Translations under genes and position numbers: made by a program
Notes under the pieces: model-generated
Database searches by the model: none
What the model was told of the DNA's origin: nothing
Seen by the model: the letters and a program-made list of their open reading frames with translations, nothing else
Assembly (NCBI RefSeq): GCF_006402735.1
Contig: NZ_CP017174.1
Location: forward strand, 5,769,001 to 5,833,000
DNA: 64,000 bases
Direction: 5' to 3'
From: Myxococcus xanthus
GTDB lineage: Bacteria > Myxococcota > Myxococcia > Myxococcales > Myxococcaceae
Part shown: positions 8,335-18,197 of the stretch, in pieces
How positions within the stretch are numbered: position 1 is the stretch's first letter
How the letters are laid out: the number at the start of each line of letters is the position of its first letter

Positions 8335-9174
8335 TCAGAGATGCGCGGAGATCCAGCCGGAGATATCCCGGAACACCTCCGCACGGCCCACCTCGTTGAG
8401 CGGCTCATGCCGCATTCCGGGGTACTCCTTGAACTTCTTGTCCGGAGACCCGGCCCGCTCGAAGTACTCCCGCGCCGCCGCCGGAGCGGCCACCCCATCC
8501 TCCGCGCCACACAGGACGAACAGCGGCACTTGAATCTTCGGCGCCAGCAGTACGGCCTCGGCCTGCGCCCGGGTGGATTCGACGAACCACCGCGGCGTGG
8601 CGATGGCCTGGTGGAGCGGGTCCTCCCGGGTGGCCCGCTGCACGTCGGTGTCACAGGTGAGGTCCTCCACCTTCAGCCCGGAGGAGATGCTCAGCCATGG
8701 CACCAGCTTGCCCACCGCGCGCGCGGCCATCAGCTTCGAGGCCGGAGGGGTGATGGCCAGCTTGAGGTACGGCGCCGACAGCACCAGCCCCGTCAACCCC
8801 TCCACCTGCCGGCTGGATGCCCACGTCGCCGACATCAGGCCGCCGTGGCTGTGCGCCAGTACGAAGGCCTTCTTGCCCTCCGACACCGCGCGCACCCGCT
8901 CCCAGAAGACCTCCAGGTCCTCCAGGTAGTCCGGCCACTTCTCGCAGTAGGCCCGGCGCCCGTCGGCCTTGCCATGGCCCCGGTAGTCGAAGCCGTGGAC
9001 CGCGAAGCCGTCCGCCAGCAGTGCGTCCGTCACGAAGGCATAGCGCCCGAAGTGGTCACCATACCCGTGCACCACCGCGACATGCGCGCGGGGCTCGGCG
9101 TCTGGAAGGATGGACTTCCAGTACAGCCGTGTCCCGTCCCTGCCGGGAAAAAAACCCTCGTCGCTACGCGCCAT
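8335..9174 (-). CDS. Alpha/beta hydrolase (monoglyceride-lipase-like)
   Basis: 279 aa, no signal peptide. It has the serine-aminopeptidase S33/monoacylglycerol lipase layout: oxyanion HGYGDHFGRY (36-45), FDYRGHGKADGRR, nucleophile S109 in AHSHGG, acid D226 in CGAEDG and H256 in GMRHEP. The first glycine of the usual GxSxG is alanine here (A-H-S-H-G). Family members hydrolyse monoacylglycerols or lysophospholipids; the substrate here is unknown. It lies between the TPR gene and bacN on the same strand. Confidence 0.85.
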   Translation of the reverse strand: MARSDEGFFPGRDGTRLYWKSILPDAEPRAHVAVVHGYGDHFGRYAFVTDALLADGFAVHGFDYRGHGKADGRRAYCEKWPDYLEDLEVFWERVRAVSEGKKAFVLAHSHGGLMSATWASSRQVEGLTGLVLSAPYLKLAITPPASKLMAARAVGKLVPWLSISSGLKVEDLTCDTDVQRATREDPLHQAIATPRWFVESTRAQAEAVLLAPKIQVPLFVLCGAEDGVAAPAAAREYFERAGSPDKKFKEYPGMRHEPLNEVGRAEVFRDISGWISAHL

Positions 9175-9186
9175 AGGCGCACCAAC

Positions 9187-11061
9187 TTAGCGGTCTGGCG
9201 CACGCGTGGGTAGCGCATTGAGCTTGCGCTCCAACGCGGCGCGCTGACCGGGGGGCTCGGCGGACTCGGGGTCCAGCGTCAGCACTTCCAGGGCGCGCCG
9301 CCAGGCCGCCGCGGCATCGTCCGTCCTCGCCACCCGCTGGTAGGCGTCTCCCAGGTGTTCGAGGATGACGGGCTCGTCCGGAGCCAGCGTGGAGGCCCGC
9401 TCCAGCGCGTCCACGGCCCGGGCGTAGTCCCCTCGCCGGAAGTACACCCAACCCAGTGAATCCAGGTAGGCCCCGGTGTCCGGCCGCAGCTCCAGGGCCC
9501 GCCGCACGCGCCGCTCGGCCTCGTCCAGGTTCTGCCCCGCCTGCGCCAGCAGGTAGCCCAGGAAGTTCAGCGCGGCGGCGTGGTCCGGCGACACGGCCAG
9601 CACCGCCCGCATGCGGGCCAGTGCGCCCGTCACGTCGCCCTGCCGCTCATGGGCCGCGCCCAGCACGTACAGCAGGTCTTCGTCCCGGGGAAAGCGGGCC
9701 ACCGCCTCGCGCAGCAGTGTCAGTGCTTCGCGCCCTCGGCCCTGCCGGTGGAGTGTGGCGGCCAGGGCGTCATACAGCGCCGCGGAGGGACCGGCGGCCA
9801 GGCCCTCGCGAAGGAGCAGTTCCGCGCGGTTCGGCGTGCCGCCGCGCTCCAGGGCCCGGGCGAACTGCATCCGGACGTCCACGGCCTCTGGCGCCGCCTG
9901 CATCGCGGCCCGGTAGAGCGTGAGGGCCCGGGAGTGCTCGCCCAGGAGCGACAGGCTGCGGGCCCGGCGCAGGCGCGCGTCGGCGTAGACATCCGACTCC
10001 GCGGGCACACCGGCGAAGGCCCCCGCCGCGTCGGCGAAGCGGCGCATCCGCTCATGGACGAGCCCCGCGTAGTAGGCCAATCGAGGGTCCGCATGGTCCC
10101 CTCGGCGCGCCGCCTCCAGCACCTCCGCGGCCGCCCCGGGCTCGCGCGCGGCGAGGTAGCTGAAGGCCACCCGCACCGGCATCTCCGGCTCGGAGGAGAG
10201 GGACAACAGCCGGTCGAAGTACGCCCGCGCCCGGACGGAGGAGCCCGCCTTCAGCGCCGCGCGTCCGGCGCCCAGCAGCACCTCGCGGCTGTCCGGGTCC
10301 CGCTCCAGCGCCCGAGCCAGGGACTCCTCCGCCTGCACGGGCCGTCCGGTGTCCTCATACAGCCGCGCCAGCGCCGTCAGCACCTCCACGTCCCCCGGGG
10401 CCCGGGTGGCGGCCTCCACCAACAGGCGCTCGGCGCGCGCCGTGTCGCCTCGCTCCGCCAGCGCCAACCCCAGGCGCTGGTACCCAATGGCCTCCCCCGG
10501 CAGCGCCAGCGCCAGGGCGTCCACCACCTTCACCGCCTCGTCCGGGGCCCCTATCTCCAGGTGGAGTTGGGCCAGGACGAGGTAGGCCTCCGGCTCGCGC
10601 GGCTTGAGGGACACCGCGCGCCGCAGGTGCAAACGGGCCCGGGCGAACCGCTTCGACTCCGTGAGGACGCGGCCCAGCAGCACGTGCGCGGGGTAGTAGG
10701 CGGGGGCGCGCAGCACGGCCCGGCGCAGTTCGCGCTCCGCGCGCGTCAAATCGCCCACGCGGGCGTACTCCTCGCCCAGCCGGGTGAGCAGCAGCGGGTT
10801 TCCGTCATCCGTGGCCAGGGCCAGCCGCAGCGCGTCCACCGCGCCCCGGTGGTCTCCGGCATGGTGCTTCAGCCGGGACTGGAGGTAGTTGGTGTAGCTG
10901 GCGGAGGAGGCATAGCGGCCTTCGTCCGTGGCGCCCGCGTCGATGGCCTCCCGCATGGCCTCCGGGTCCACGCGCGGCCGCCGTGACGGGGCAGCCGCGG
11001 ACACACCCGGCGCCACGAGGACGGCCAGCAGGGCGGATACGAGGAGGCGAGAGGGGCGCAC
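9187..11061 (-). CDS. Secreted TPR-array protein
   Basis: 624 aa, GTG start. An N-terminal signal peptide (MRPSRLLVSALLAVLVAPGVSA) is followed by about fifteen TPR units filling the whole protein. The last block, LNFLGYLLAQAGQNLDEAER followed by TGAYLDSLGWVYFRRGDYAR, is characteristic of a widespread Gram-negative periplasmic/outer-membrane-associated TPR family. The role is probably as a scaffold for envelope complexes. It is 43 bases downstream of sgmT and 12 bases upstream of the hydrolase, so may share a transcript. No Cys after the signal region, so it is not an obvious lipoprotein. Confidence 0.82.
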   Translation of the reverse strand: MRPSRLLVSALLAVLVAPGVSAAAPSRRPRVDPEAMREAIDAGATDEGRYASSASYTNYLQSRLKHHAGDHRGAVDALRLALATDDGNPLLLTRLGEEYARVGDLTRAERELRRAVLRAPAYYPAHVLLGRVLTESKRFARARLHLRRAVSLKPREPEAYLVLAQLHLEIGAPDEAVKVVDALALALPGEAIGYQRLGLALAERGDTARAERLLVEAATRAPGDVEVLTALARLYEDTGRPVQAEESLARALERDPDSREVLLGAGRAALKAGSSVRARAYFDRLLSLSSEPEMPVRVAFSYLAAREPGAAAEVLEAARRGDHADPRLAYYAGLVHERMRRFADAAGAFAGVPAESDVYADARLRRARSLSLLGEHSRALTLYRAAMQAAPEAVDVRMQFARALERGGTPNRAELLLREGLAAGPSAALYDALAATLHRQGRGREALTLLREAVARFPRDEDLLYVLGAAHERQGDVTGALARMRAVLAVSPDHAAALNFLGYLLAQAGQNLDEAERRVRRALELRPDTGAYLDSLGWVYFRRGDYARAVDALERASTLAPDEPVILEHLGDAYQRVARTDDAAAAWRRALEVLTLDPESAEPPGQRAALERKLNALPTRAPDR

Positions 11062-11104
11062 GCGAGCATGAGTCTAGCGTGAGCCCGTCCCGCGCGCAGT
11101 CGCC

Positions 11105-13612
11105 TCAGGTCTCTTCGGGGGCCGGCGCGCCCAGTTTCTCCAGCAGCTTCTCGACCGAGTCGCTGTCCTGGCTCACATCCGCCACCGCCGACCGGTACTC
11201 CGTGTCCGTCGCCTTCTCCACATCCGGCAACATGCGGCTGATGACGGCGCGCGCCGCCTCCGCCTGGCACTCCGGCAGGACGACGGCGAACACACCTCCG
11301 CCCAGGTGGGAGATGGCATCCGGGTGGCGCACCCGCTTGCGCATGACATCGGCGATGTTGGACGGCACCGGCTCCACCGGCCGGTCGGGCCGGAGCACGG
11401 CGAGGCTGAGCGCGCGGTGGTAACGCCGGCTGCGCGCCACCTCCTGCTCCAGCCGCAGCAGCAGCCCGCGCCGGTCGTGCAGGCCCGTGGCGGGGTCGCT
11501 GCCGGTGCGCCGCTGCAGGGCGCTGGCCTTCTCCTTCTCCTGCTGCTCGCGCTCGCCCTGGCGCAGCTTGAGGGCGCGCTCGGTGCGGTTGAGGAGCTCC
11601 ACCGCGTTGAACGGCTTGCTCATGTAGTCCACCGCGCCCAGGTTCAGCGAGCGGACCTTCTCCGCCACGCCCTGGTGGGCGGACAGCAGGATGACGGGGA
11701 TGCGCGCGGTGTCCGTCGAGGACTTGAGCGCCATGGCCGCGTCCAGGCCGTCCAGCTTGGGCAGGAAGACGTCCATGACCACCAGGTCCGGCCGCTGGGC
11801 CTTCGCCCGGGCCAGGCCCTCCGCGCCGTCGCGCGCAACCTCCACGCGGTACTTGGAGCGCAGCACCTCCGACAGCACCGCGGCGATCTCCGGCTCGTCC
11901 TCCACCACCAGCACGCGCGGCTGCTCCTGCGGCGTGGGCGCGGCGGCGGGCGGCGGACGCGGGTTGCGCGGCGCTTCCTGCGCCAGCGGCAGCGTGAAGA
12001 CGAAGATGCAGCCGGTGTCCGGCGGGCTCTCCGCCCAGATTTCACCGCCGTGCAGCTCCACGAACTCCTTGCAGATGGCCAGCCCCAGCCCGGTGCCCTT
12101 GCCGCCGTGGCGGTAACGGTCGAAGACGAGGTGCAGTTCGTCCGGCGGAATGCCCACGCCGTCGTCCTGCACGCACACCTTGGCCGCGTCTCCGTCCGGG
12201 CGCCCCAGCCGCTGGGTGCTCACCACCACCTCGCCGTCCTGGCGCGCGTGGTGGATGGCGTTGGTGATGAGGTTCTGCAGCACCTCGTGCAGCTTCACCT
12301 CGTCGCCGATGAGCATCAGGCTGTCCGGACAATCGGCGCGCAGCGACACGCCCCGGTCCGCGGCCAGAATCTCCAGTTCATTGACGGCGTCGCGGCACAG
12401 CTGCGCCACGTCCAGGACGCGGGGCTCGATGGACAGCCGCGCCGCCTCGCCCTTGCCCTTCTCCAGCAGCGACTCCACCAGGCCGAGGATCTTCTTGCCC
12501 TGGCGGATCATCGCCTCGGAAGACTGGCGCTGCTGCGGCTCCAGCGGCCCTTCCTGCAACAGCCGCCCGTGCCCCAGGAGCACCTGGAGCGGCGCGCGCA
12601 GGTCGTGGCTGCACACCGCGATGATTTCGTCCTTCAGCCGGTTGAGTTCCTTCAGCCGGCGGTTGGCCTCGTTCAGCTCCTGGTAGCGCTGGACATAGGC
12701 CTCCTCCAGGTCCTCGCGCTTCTTCTTCACCGCCGTGTGAAGGCGCGCGTTGCGGATGGAGTTGGCCAGCACGCCAGCCACCGCCTGGGCGAACTCCTGC
12801 TCGTCCCGGCCGAACGACGCGTCACCGCGCGATACCCGTAGGAACAGCGCCCCCAGCAGGTCGCCCTGACAGATGAGGGGCTGCACCAGGATGGACTTCA
12901 CGCCCAGCGGCAGGATGTTGGTGCGGACCTCCGCCATCAGCGGGTCGCGCTGCGCCTCCTCGATGACCACCGCTTCCCGCGTCTCCAGCGCGCGGCGCAG
13001 CTCCGGGTAGCGCATCACCTCGATGTCCAACTGGACGAGGCTCGGGTCCTCCTGCGTGGCCACCACCTTCGCGGTGCGGGCATGGCTGCCCTCCACCAGC
13101 ACCACGGAGCAACGGTCCGTCCCGGTGACGCGGCCGACCTTGTCCACGGCGATGCGGAGAATCTCCTCCAGTTCGAGCGAACTGGTGGCCGCCTGGGTGA
13201 TTTCCAGCAGCATCCCCATGCGCAGGCGGATCCGCTCTTCCCGGTCACGCAGCCGGCCCGCGCGCAGCGCGGCCTCCAGACGGGGCACCACCTCATCGGC
13301 GCTGCGGATCCAATCGTCCACGGCCAACCGCTTGAAAGCTTCCGCCGAGCGCGCGCGGCCCAGGTCCACCAGCACCGGCAGGCGCTGGAGCCGGTCCACC
13401 TTGCGCAGCGACTCCAGCATCTCCGCGGCCCGCTTCGCCGTCACCGCCAGCAGGACGACCTCTGGCTGCAACGAGTCCGCGACCTGGGCCAGACCGCTCT
13501 CCTTCTCCGCCGACGCACACTGGTAGCCGCTCGACGTGAGCCGCTCCATGAGCGCATCGCCCGCCTCCTTGGCGGCCACCACCAGCACGCGCCCCCGCTG
13601 ATCAGCCTGCAT
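11105..13612 (-). CDS. sgmT: Hybrid histidine kinase with degenerate GGDEF, SgmT-like
   Basis: 835 aa from the ATG at 13612; in-frame starts at 13648 and 13753 are possible. Domains in order: a receiver-like N-terminal segment (about 1-120) without a clear phospho-acceptor; GAF (about 140-290); coiled coil; HisKA with H336 in VCSHDLRAP; HATPase_c with DDGVGIP and GTGLGLAICKEF; receiver with D614 in VMDVFLP; and a GGDEF-like domain whose active site reads GGGVF (771-775). The inhibitory-site motif RHPD (762-765) is intact. This matches M. xanthus SgmT, a c-di-GMP-binding orphan kinase that with the regulator DigR controls extracellular matrix composition. The neighbouring locus order agrees with that assignment. 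Confidence 0.85.
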   Translation of the reverse strand: MQADQRGRVLVVAAKEAGDALMERLTSSGYQCASAEKESGLAQVADSLQPEVVLLAVTAKRAAEMLESLRKVDRLQRLPVLVDLGRARSAEAFKRLAVDDWIRSADEVVPRLEAALRAGRLRDREERIRLRMGMLLEITQAATSSLELEEILRIAVDKVGRVTGTDRCSVVLVEGSHARTAKVVATQEDPSLVQLDIEVMRYPELRRALETREAVVIEEAQRDPLMAEVRTNILPLGVKSILVQPLICQGDLLGALFLRVSRGDASFGRDEQEFAQAVAGVLANSIRNARLHTAVKKKREDLEEAYVQRYQELNEANRRLKELNRLKDEIIAVCSHDLRAPLQVLLGHGRLLQEGPLEPQQRQSSEAMIRQGKKILGLVESLLEKGKGEAARLSIEPRVLDVAQLCRDAVNELEILAADRGVSLRADCPDSLMLIGDEVKLHEVLQNLITNAIHHARQDGEVVVSTQRLGRPDGDAAKVCVQDDGVGIPPDELHLVFDRYRHGGKGTGLGLAICKEFVELHGGEIWAESPPDTGCIFVFTLPLAQEAPRNPRPPPAAAPTPQEQPRVLVVEDEPEIAAVLSEVLRSKYRVEVARDGAEGLARAKAQRPDLVVMDVFLPKLDGLDAAMALKSSTDTARIPVILLSAHQGVAEKVRSLNLGAVDYMSKPFNAVELLNRTERALKLRQGEREQQEKEKASALQRRTGSDPATGLHDRRGLLLRLEQEVARSRRYHRALSLAVLRPDRPVEPVPSNIADVMRKRVRHPDAISHLGGGVFAVVLPECQAEAARAVISRMLPDVEKATDTEYRSAVADVSQDSDSVEKLLEKLGAPAPEET

Positions 13613-14097
13613 CTCGACTCTCACGGTGAACCCCAGCCCCGGCGACATGGCGCCGGGTAGAGAGGCTGCAAAAACCCGCTGCGTGCGAAAGAGTTCATGG
13701 TTCGGATCCCGATCATGCCGCTGAACACGCCCTGGGGCCAGAACGGCTGGCATGGGTGGGAGGATGTGGCCACGTCGGTCCCCGCCGCCCCCAAGCCCTC
13801 CGGGAGCCGAGCGTACACGATGGACGTCACTTCCCTATCGCCCGCGGACCGCGCACGGCCGCCCGCCCTGCCTACCGCCCATCAGGCGCCAGAGGGGCTG
13901 CAGATGCAACTTCCTGGCGCTCCCTGGCGCTGTGACGCCGCCCACCGTACCGGGTCCCGACGGCGCGGGCGGAACTACCACAGCCAGCGGACATTGGGGG
14001 ACGTTCCGCACCCAGGGGGAGAGAGTCGGTTCGGGCCCGCCCGACATGAGAGGGCCGAGATGCCTGGGACGCCGCGTACCGGCTAGAGTCCGGCGCC
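13613..14097. other. Divergent intergenic region, no gene seen
   Basis: 485 bases between sgmT (leftward) and a lipoprotein gene (rightward). Plus-strand open frames here (such as 13697-14086) have no recognisable protein content, and codon third positions are not GC-enriched in a coding manner. A short direct repeat CCTGGCGCT occurs twice around 13913-13931. Promoters for both flanking genes are expected here, but I do not see a convincing sigma-70 or sigma-54 element. Confidence 0.6.
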
Positions 14098-15699
14098 ATG
14101 GCCCACCCCTCCCTGACGCGGCGCGCGCGGCGCTCCGCCCTCATCGCCGCTGGCAGCCTAGCCGCCGCCTGTGGCGGCAGCGAACCGCCCCCTCCCACGC
14201 CGGATCCCCCCCAGGTCGCCCTCACGGTGCCCGCGGGCATCATCTCCGACGACAAGCTCCAGGTCATCGTCACGGTGTCCGGCTGCGAGGGTGGCTCGAC
14301 GCTCAACGTCAACGATCGGGAGACCCTGCTCCGGACCTTCCCGCACAGCGGCGGCACCATGACGCTGACGCTGGAGCGCAACGACATTCCCTACGCCACG
14401 GCGGGCCTGGCCGCGAACCTGTCGTTGAACGCCGTGGCCACGTGCTCCGACGGGCGTACGAATCGCTCGCAGCCCGCCCCTGTCTCGTACTTCCCGGTGC
14501 AGCGCCGCATCGTGGAGCCGCAGAACGCCGGACAGGTCGTCACCGACCACTTCGTCATCGACGGCACCAGCGCCAACCCGACCTTCGTGGGCTGCGGCGT
14601 CCCGCCGACGGAGATTTCCACGCTGTACCGCGTGAACCTCAGCGGCAACGTGACGGGCACTGTCGGGATGCCCATCGCCTGCACCCCCGAGACGGTCATC
14701 ACCGAGCGAAACCCCATCAGCGGCAAGCGCTGGGTGTGGACCCCGAACGTGGGCGCCTTCGCCGTGGACGCCGACCTGCGCATCACCGCGCGCACGACGA
14801 CGGACATCGGTCCCACGCAGCTCACCGTGCTGCCGGGCGGTGACGCCATCATCGTCAACCGCATCGACGAGGTGCGCCGCCTGTCCCACAACCCCAACGG
14901 CACGTCGGAGAGCGTGGCCGAGGTCAAGTGGCTCTACGCGCCCACGACGCTGGAGAGCGTCATCGCCCCGCCCCTGGTTCGCGCGGACGGGATGATTCTC
15001 ATCGCGTCCCTGGGCACGGGCCCGGATGCGTCGCGCACGGACGTCACCGTCACCGAGCTGTACGCGGGCGAGACGGGTGAGCAGGGCGCGGGCGGCACGC
15101 CCCGGGCCACGTACAAGCTGCGGACCTTCGCGCGCAACGAGCGCCTCCCCCTGGGCGCCTTCAACGACACCGGCAACACGCTCTTCCTGGGCCTCCAGCT
15201 CGGCTCGGAGCAGTCGCAGGTCATCGCGTGCGCCGCGAACCAGGACGAGTGCGAGGGCGCGCGGCTCCAGTGGACCAGCCCCGCGCTCCCGGTGCCGCTG
15301 GCGCACATCCTCTACCACCCGGGCGCCTCGCGCCTTGTCGCGGTGGGCCAGCAGCGCGTGTGGTTCCTCGACGCGTCGGGGCAGATTCGCAACCGGGACA
15401 ACCGCTCCATCGACGCGAATGGCGCGCTGAACGTGCTCCAGGTGCTGCGCCGGCCGGGGTCGCCGGAGCTCTTCCTGCTCAACGCGCCGGCTCGCGGACT
15501 GGATGGCGCGCCGACGCTCCCCAACGAAATCGTCGCCGTGGACCAGACGTCCGGCGGTGAGGCCCGCGAGCTGTTCCGCCATCAGGTGGTCGGCAGCCTG
15601 GGCGGTGCGATCGACCCGGAAGGCCGGCTGTGGATCCGCACCGGCTTCGACGTGGTGCAGACGCTGCCCCTGTCCGACTACCGCCGCTACCGGCCGTAG
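14098..15699 (+). CDS. Large lipoprotein of unknown function
   Basis: 533 aa. The signal sequence ends in a lipobox (SLAAAC, C25) followed by a Gly/Ser/Pro linker GGSEPPPPTPDPP. The remainder is a mixture of beta-rich segments with paired cysteines; the C-terminal half (from about 350) has repeated blade-like patterns such as ASRLVAVGQQRVWFLDASGQ, compatible with a beta-propeller read-out. I recognise no named family. Myxobacteria encode many such lineage-specific lipoproteins. It stands alone, convergent with tlyA with only 9 bases between stops. Confidence 0.8.
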   Translation: MAHPSLTRRARRSALIAAGSLAAACGGSEPPPPTPDPPQVALTVPAGIISDDKLQVIVTVSGCEGGSTLNVNDRETLLRTFPHSGGTMTLTLERNDIPYATAGLAANLSLNAVATCSDGRTNRSQPAPVSYFPVQRRIVEPQNAGQVVTDHFVIDGTSANPTFVGCGVPPTEISTLYRVNLSGNVTGTVGMPIACTPETVITERNPISGKRWVWTPNVGAFAVDADLRITARTTTDIGPTQLTVLPGGDAIIVNRIDEVRRLSHNPNGTSESVAEVKWLYAPTTLESVIAPPLVRADGMILIASLGTGPDASRTDVTVTELYAGETGEQGAGGTPRATYKLRTFARNERLPLGAFNDTGNTLFLGLQLGSEQSQVIACAANQDECEGARLQWTSPALPVPLAHILYHPGASRLVAVGQQRVWFLDASGQIRNRDNRSIDANGALNVLQVLRRPGSPELFLLNAPARGLDGAPTLPNEIVAVDQTSGGEARELFRHQVVGSLGGAIDPEGRLWIRTGFDVVQTLPLSDYRRYRP

Positions 15700-15708
15700 C
15701 GCGAGGAC

Positions 15709-16449
15709 TCAGGGCCTGCTGGCGACGAGGAGTGCCTCCACGTTGCCAGCGGGCCCGGGCACCGTGGAGTCCATCAACCCGAGTACCTCCAGGCCCTGCT
15801 CGCGGACGAACGCCGTCACCGTGTCGATGGCGTCCTGCCTGGCAGCGACATCCCGCACCACGCCGCCCTTCCCTACCCGGTCCGGCCCCACCTCGAACTG
15901 GGGCTTCACCAGCGCAACCAACAGCCCGCCCGGCTCCAGGTATGTCAGCACCGACGGCAGCACCTGCGTGAGGGAGATGAAGCTCACGTCGATGACGACC
16001 ACGCCGACCTTCTCCGGAAGGTCCTCTTCCGTGAGGTAGCGCGCGTTGACGCGCTCGCGCGAGCGCACCCGCGGGTCCGTGCGCAGCTTCTCGTGGAGCT
16101 GCCCGTAGCCCACGTCAATCGCGTGGACGCGCGTGGCGCCGTGCTGGAGCAGGCAATCCGTGAAGCCGCCGGTGCTGGCACCGATGTCCGCGGCCACCTT
16201 GCCTCGAACGTCGAGCCCGAAGCGGTCGATGGCGCCCTTCAGCTTCAGGCCGCCGCGCGACACATAGGGAAGCACCTCGCCCTTGAGGCGCAGCTCCGCC
16301 TCCTGCGGAATCAGCGTGCCGGGCTTGTCCACGCGCTGGTCGCCCACCACCACTTGGCCGGCCAGGATGAGCGCCTGGGCCTTGGTGCGCGACTCGGCCA
16401 GCCCGCGCTCCACCACCAGCACGTCCAGCCGCTCCTTGCGAGGCTTCAC
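15709..16449 (-). CDS. tlyA: TlyA-family rRNA 2'-O-methyltransferase
   Basis: 246 aa, GTG start overlapping the dxs stop by four bases. An N-terminal S4 RNA-binding domain (about 5-65, RLDVLVVERGLAESRTKAQA) is followed by an FtsJ/RrmJ-like SAM-dependent methyltransferase domain with motif I ADIGASTGGFTDCLL and motif IV VVIDVSFISL. TlyA enzymes methylate ribose in 16S and/or 23S rRNA; older annotations call them hemolysins. The association with dxs and ispA in one operon, with xseAB nearby, is a common bacterial arrangement. Confidence 0.9.
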   Translation of the reverse strand: MKPRKERLDVLVVERGLAESRTKAQALILAGQVVVGDQRVDKPGTLIPQEAELRLKGEVLPYVSRGGLKLKGAIDRFGLDVRGKVAADIGASTGGFTDCLLQHGATRVHAIDVGYGQLHEKLRTDPRVRSRERVNARYLTEEDLPEKVGVVVIDVSFISLTQVLPSVLTYLEPGGLLVALVKPQFEVGPDRVGKGGVVRDVAARQDAIDTVTAFVREQGLEVLGLMDSTVPGPAGNVEALLVASRP

Positions 16450-18197
16450 CGTCCGCCCCCTGCCAGCAGCGCCAGGCCCGCGCGCCGCAGGCCCGCCGCG
16501 TCCAGCCCCTGCTCCGCGCGCTGAACCCGCGCGTCCCCATGGGGAACGAACGCATCGGGCATGCCCATCAACCGGACGCGGGCCATCAGCCCGTGCGCCG
16601 CGAAGAGCTCGAGCACCGCGCTGCCCAGACCGCCGCGCGTGGTGCCCTCCTCGGCCACCACGACATGACCGGACCGGCCGGCCTCCAGCAAGGCGGCCTC
16701 ATCCAGAGGCGAAGCGCAGCGCGCATCCAGCACGCTCCAGCCGGGCTCGCCCCGCGCGGCCTCCAGCGCGGCGATGCCCAGAGGTCCCAACGTCACCAGC
16801 GTCAGCCGGGGCTGCTCCGCGCGAAGCAGCCAGCGAGCCCCCCGAAGCGGCACCTCGCCCGCGCCCAGTCCTTCGGGCAGGGGCGGCAGCGTGCCGCGTG
16901 GGAAGCGGATGACGGAGGCGTGGGGCGCTGCCAGGGCGGTGTCCAGCATGGGCGCCAGGTCCTCCCCCACCATGGGCGACCACAGGTGCAGGTCCGGCAG
17001 CGGGCGCAGGAACGCCACGTCGTAGGTGCCCTGGTGCGTCGCCCCATCCGCGCCCACCAGCCCCGCGCGGTCCACGGCGAAGACGACGGGCAAGCCCGGC
17101 AGGCACACGTCGTGGATGATCTGGTCGTACGCGCGCTGGAGGAAGGTCGAATAGATGCAGCACACCGGCCGCGCGCCGGCCAAGGCCAGCCCCGCGCTGA
17201 AGGTGACGGCGTGCTGCTCCGCGATGCCCACGTCGTGCACCCGGTCCGGGAAGCGCGCCTTGAGCGCGTTGAGCGCCGAGCCCTCCAACATCGCGGGAGT
17301 CACCGCAACCACCCGTGGGTCCCGGGCCATGGCGTCCTCCAGCACCGCCGCGAAGGCCTCGCTGAAGGTCCGCTGGCCACCGCGTGAGCGCACCAGCTTG
17401 CCGTCCCGCCACTCATACGGGCCCATGGCGTGTCCACGCGTCTGCGCGTCGGCCTCCGCTGGCGGAAAGCCCTTCCCCTTCAGCGTCAGCGCGTGCACCA
17501 CCACCGGCCGCGACGAGGCACGGGCCTCGCGCAGCGCGCGAATCAGCGCAGGCAGGTCGTGCCCATCCACCGGGCCCAGGTAGGTGAAGCCCAGGCCTTC
17601 GAAGAAGTCGCGCGCCTCGCGGGTGCGCAGCAGCGCGGGGATGGCCCCCACGTTGGCGCTGATGGACATCTGGTTGTCGTTGAGGACGACGACCAACGGC
17701 AGGGGGCTCCCCCCCGCGTTGTTGAGCCCTTCAAATGTAAGGCCCCCCGTGAGGCCGCCGTCGCCCAACACCGCCACCACGTGGCCCCGGTGCCCCTGCT
17801 GCCGCCGGCCCTCCAGCACGCCCAGCGCCGCGGACACCGCCGTGCATGAATGCCCCGCAAGCAGGGCGTCGTGAGGGCTCTCCCGCGGGTCCAGGAACGG
17901 CGCGATGCCGTCCGCGTGCCGCAGCGTGTGCATGCGGTCACGCCGCCCCGTGAGGAGCTTGTGCGCGTACGTCTGGTGCCCCACGTCGAACAGCAGCGCG
18001 TCTTGGGGCGAATGGAACACGCGGTGCAGCGCGACGATGAGCTCCACCGCGCCCAGGGAGGCCCCCAGGTGGCCCCCCACGCGGCCGCAGATGGAGATGA
18101 TGTCCTCGCGCAGTTCCTGGCACAGGCGCGGCAGTGCCTCCTCGGGAAGTGCGCGGACGTCCGAGGGCGAGCCGATGCGTGACAGCAACTCCGACAT
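16446..18197 (-). CDS. dxs: 1-deoxy-D-xylulose-5-phosphate synthase
   Basis: 583 aa, slightly short against the usual 620-640. It condenses pyruvate and glyceraldehyde-3-phosphate using thiamine diphosphate, the entry step of the MEP isoprenoid pathway. The ThDP motif GDGGLTGG starts at 145 and ends with LNDNQMSIS; the catalytic-glutamate motif GIAEQHAVTFSAGLA is present. The missing length appears to lie in the linker after PVDGHDL. The ATG overlaps the ispA stop (TGATG). Coupling to ispA links precursor and prenyl chain synthesis. Confidence 0.93.
   Translation of the reverse strand: MSELLSRIGSPSDVRALPEEALPRLCQELREDIISICGRVGGHLGASLGAVELIVALHRVFHSPQDALLFDVGHQTYAHKLLTGRRDRMHTLRHADGIAPFLDPRESPHDALLAGHSCTAVSAALGVLEGRRQQGHRGHVVAVLGDGGLTGGLTFEGLNNAGGSPLPLVVVLNDNQMSISANVGAIPALLRTREARDFFEGLGFTYLGPVDGHDLPALIRALREARASSRPVVVHALTLKGKGFPPAEADAQTRGHAMGPYEWRDGKLVRSRGGQRTFSEAFAAVLEDAMARDPRVVAVTPAMLEGSALNALKARFPDRVHDVGIAEQHAVTFSAGLALAGARPVCCIYSTFLQRAYDQIIHDVCLPGLPVVFAVDRAGLVGADGATHQGTYDVAFLRPLPDLHLWSPMVGEDLAPMLDTALAAPHASVIRFPRGTLPPLPEGLGAGEVPLRGARWLLRAEQPRLTLVTLGPLGIAALEAARGEPGWSVLDARCASPLDEAALLEAGRSGHVVVAEEGTTRGGLGSAVLELFAAHGLMARVRLMGMPDAFVPHGDARVQRAEQGLDAAGLRRAGLALLAGGGR

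Noticed and set aside
13697-14086. Plus-strand ORF of 129 codons in the sgmT/lipoprotein gap
   Set aside because: No ribosome-binding site or family resemblance, Arg/Pro/Gly-rich composition; treated as non-coding.
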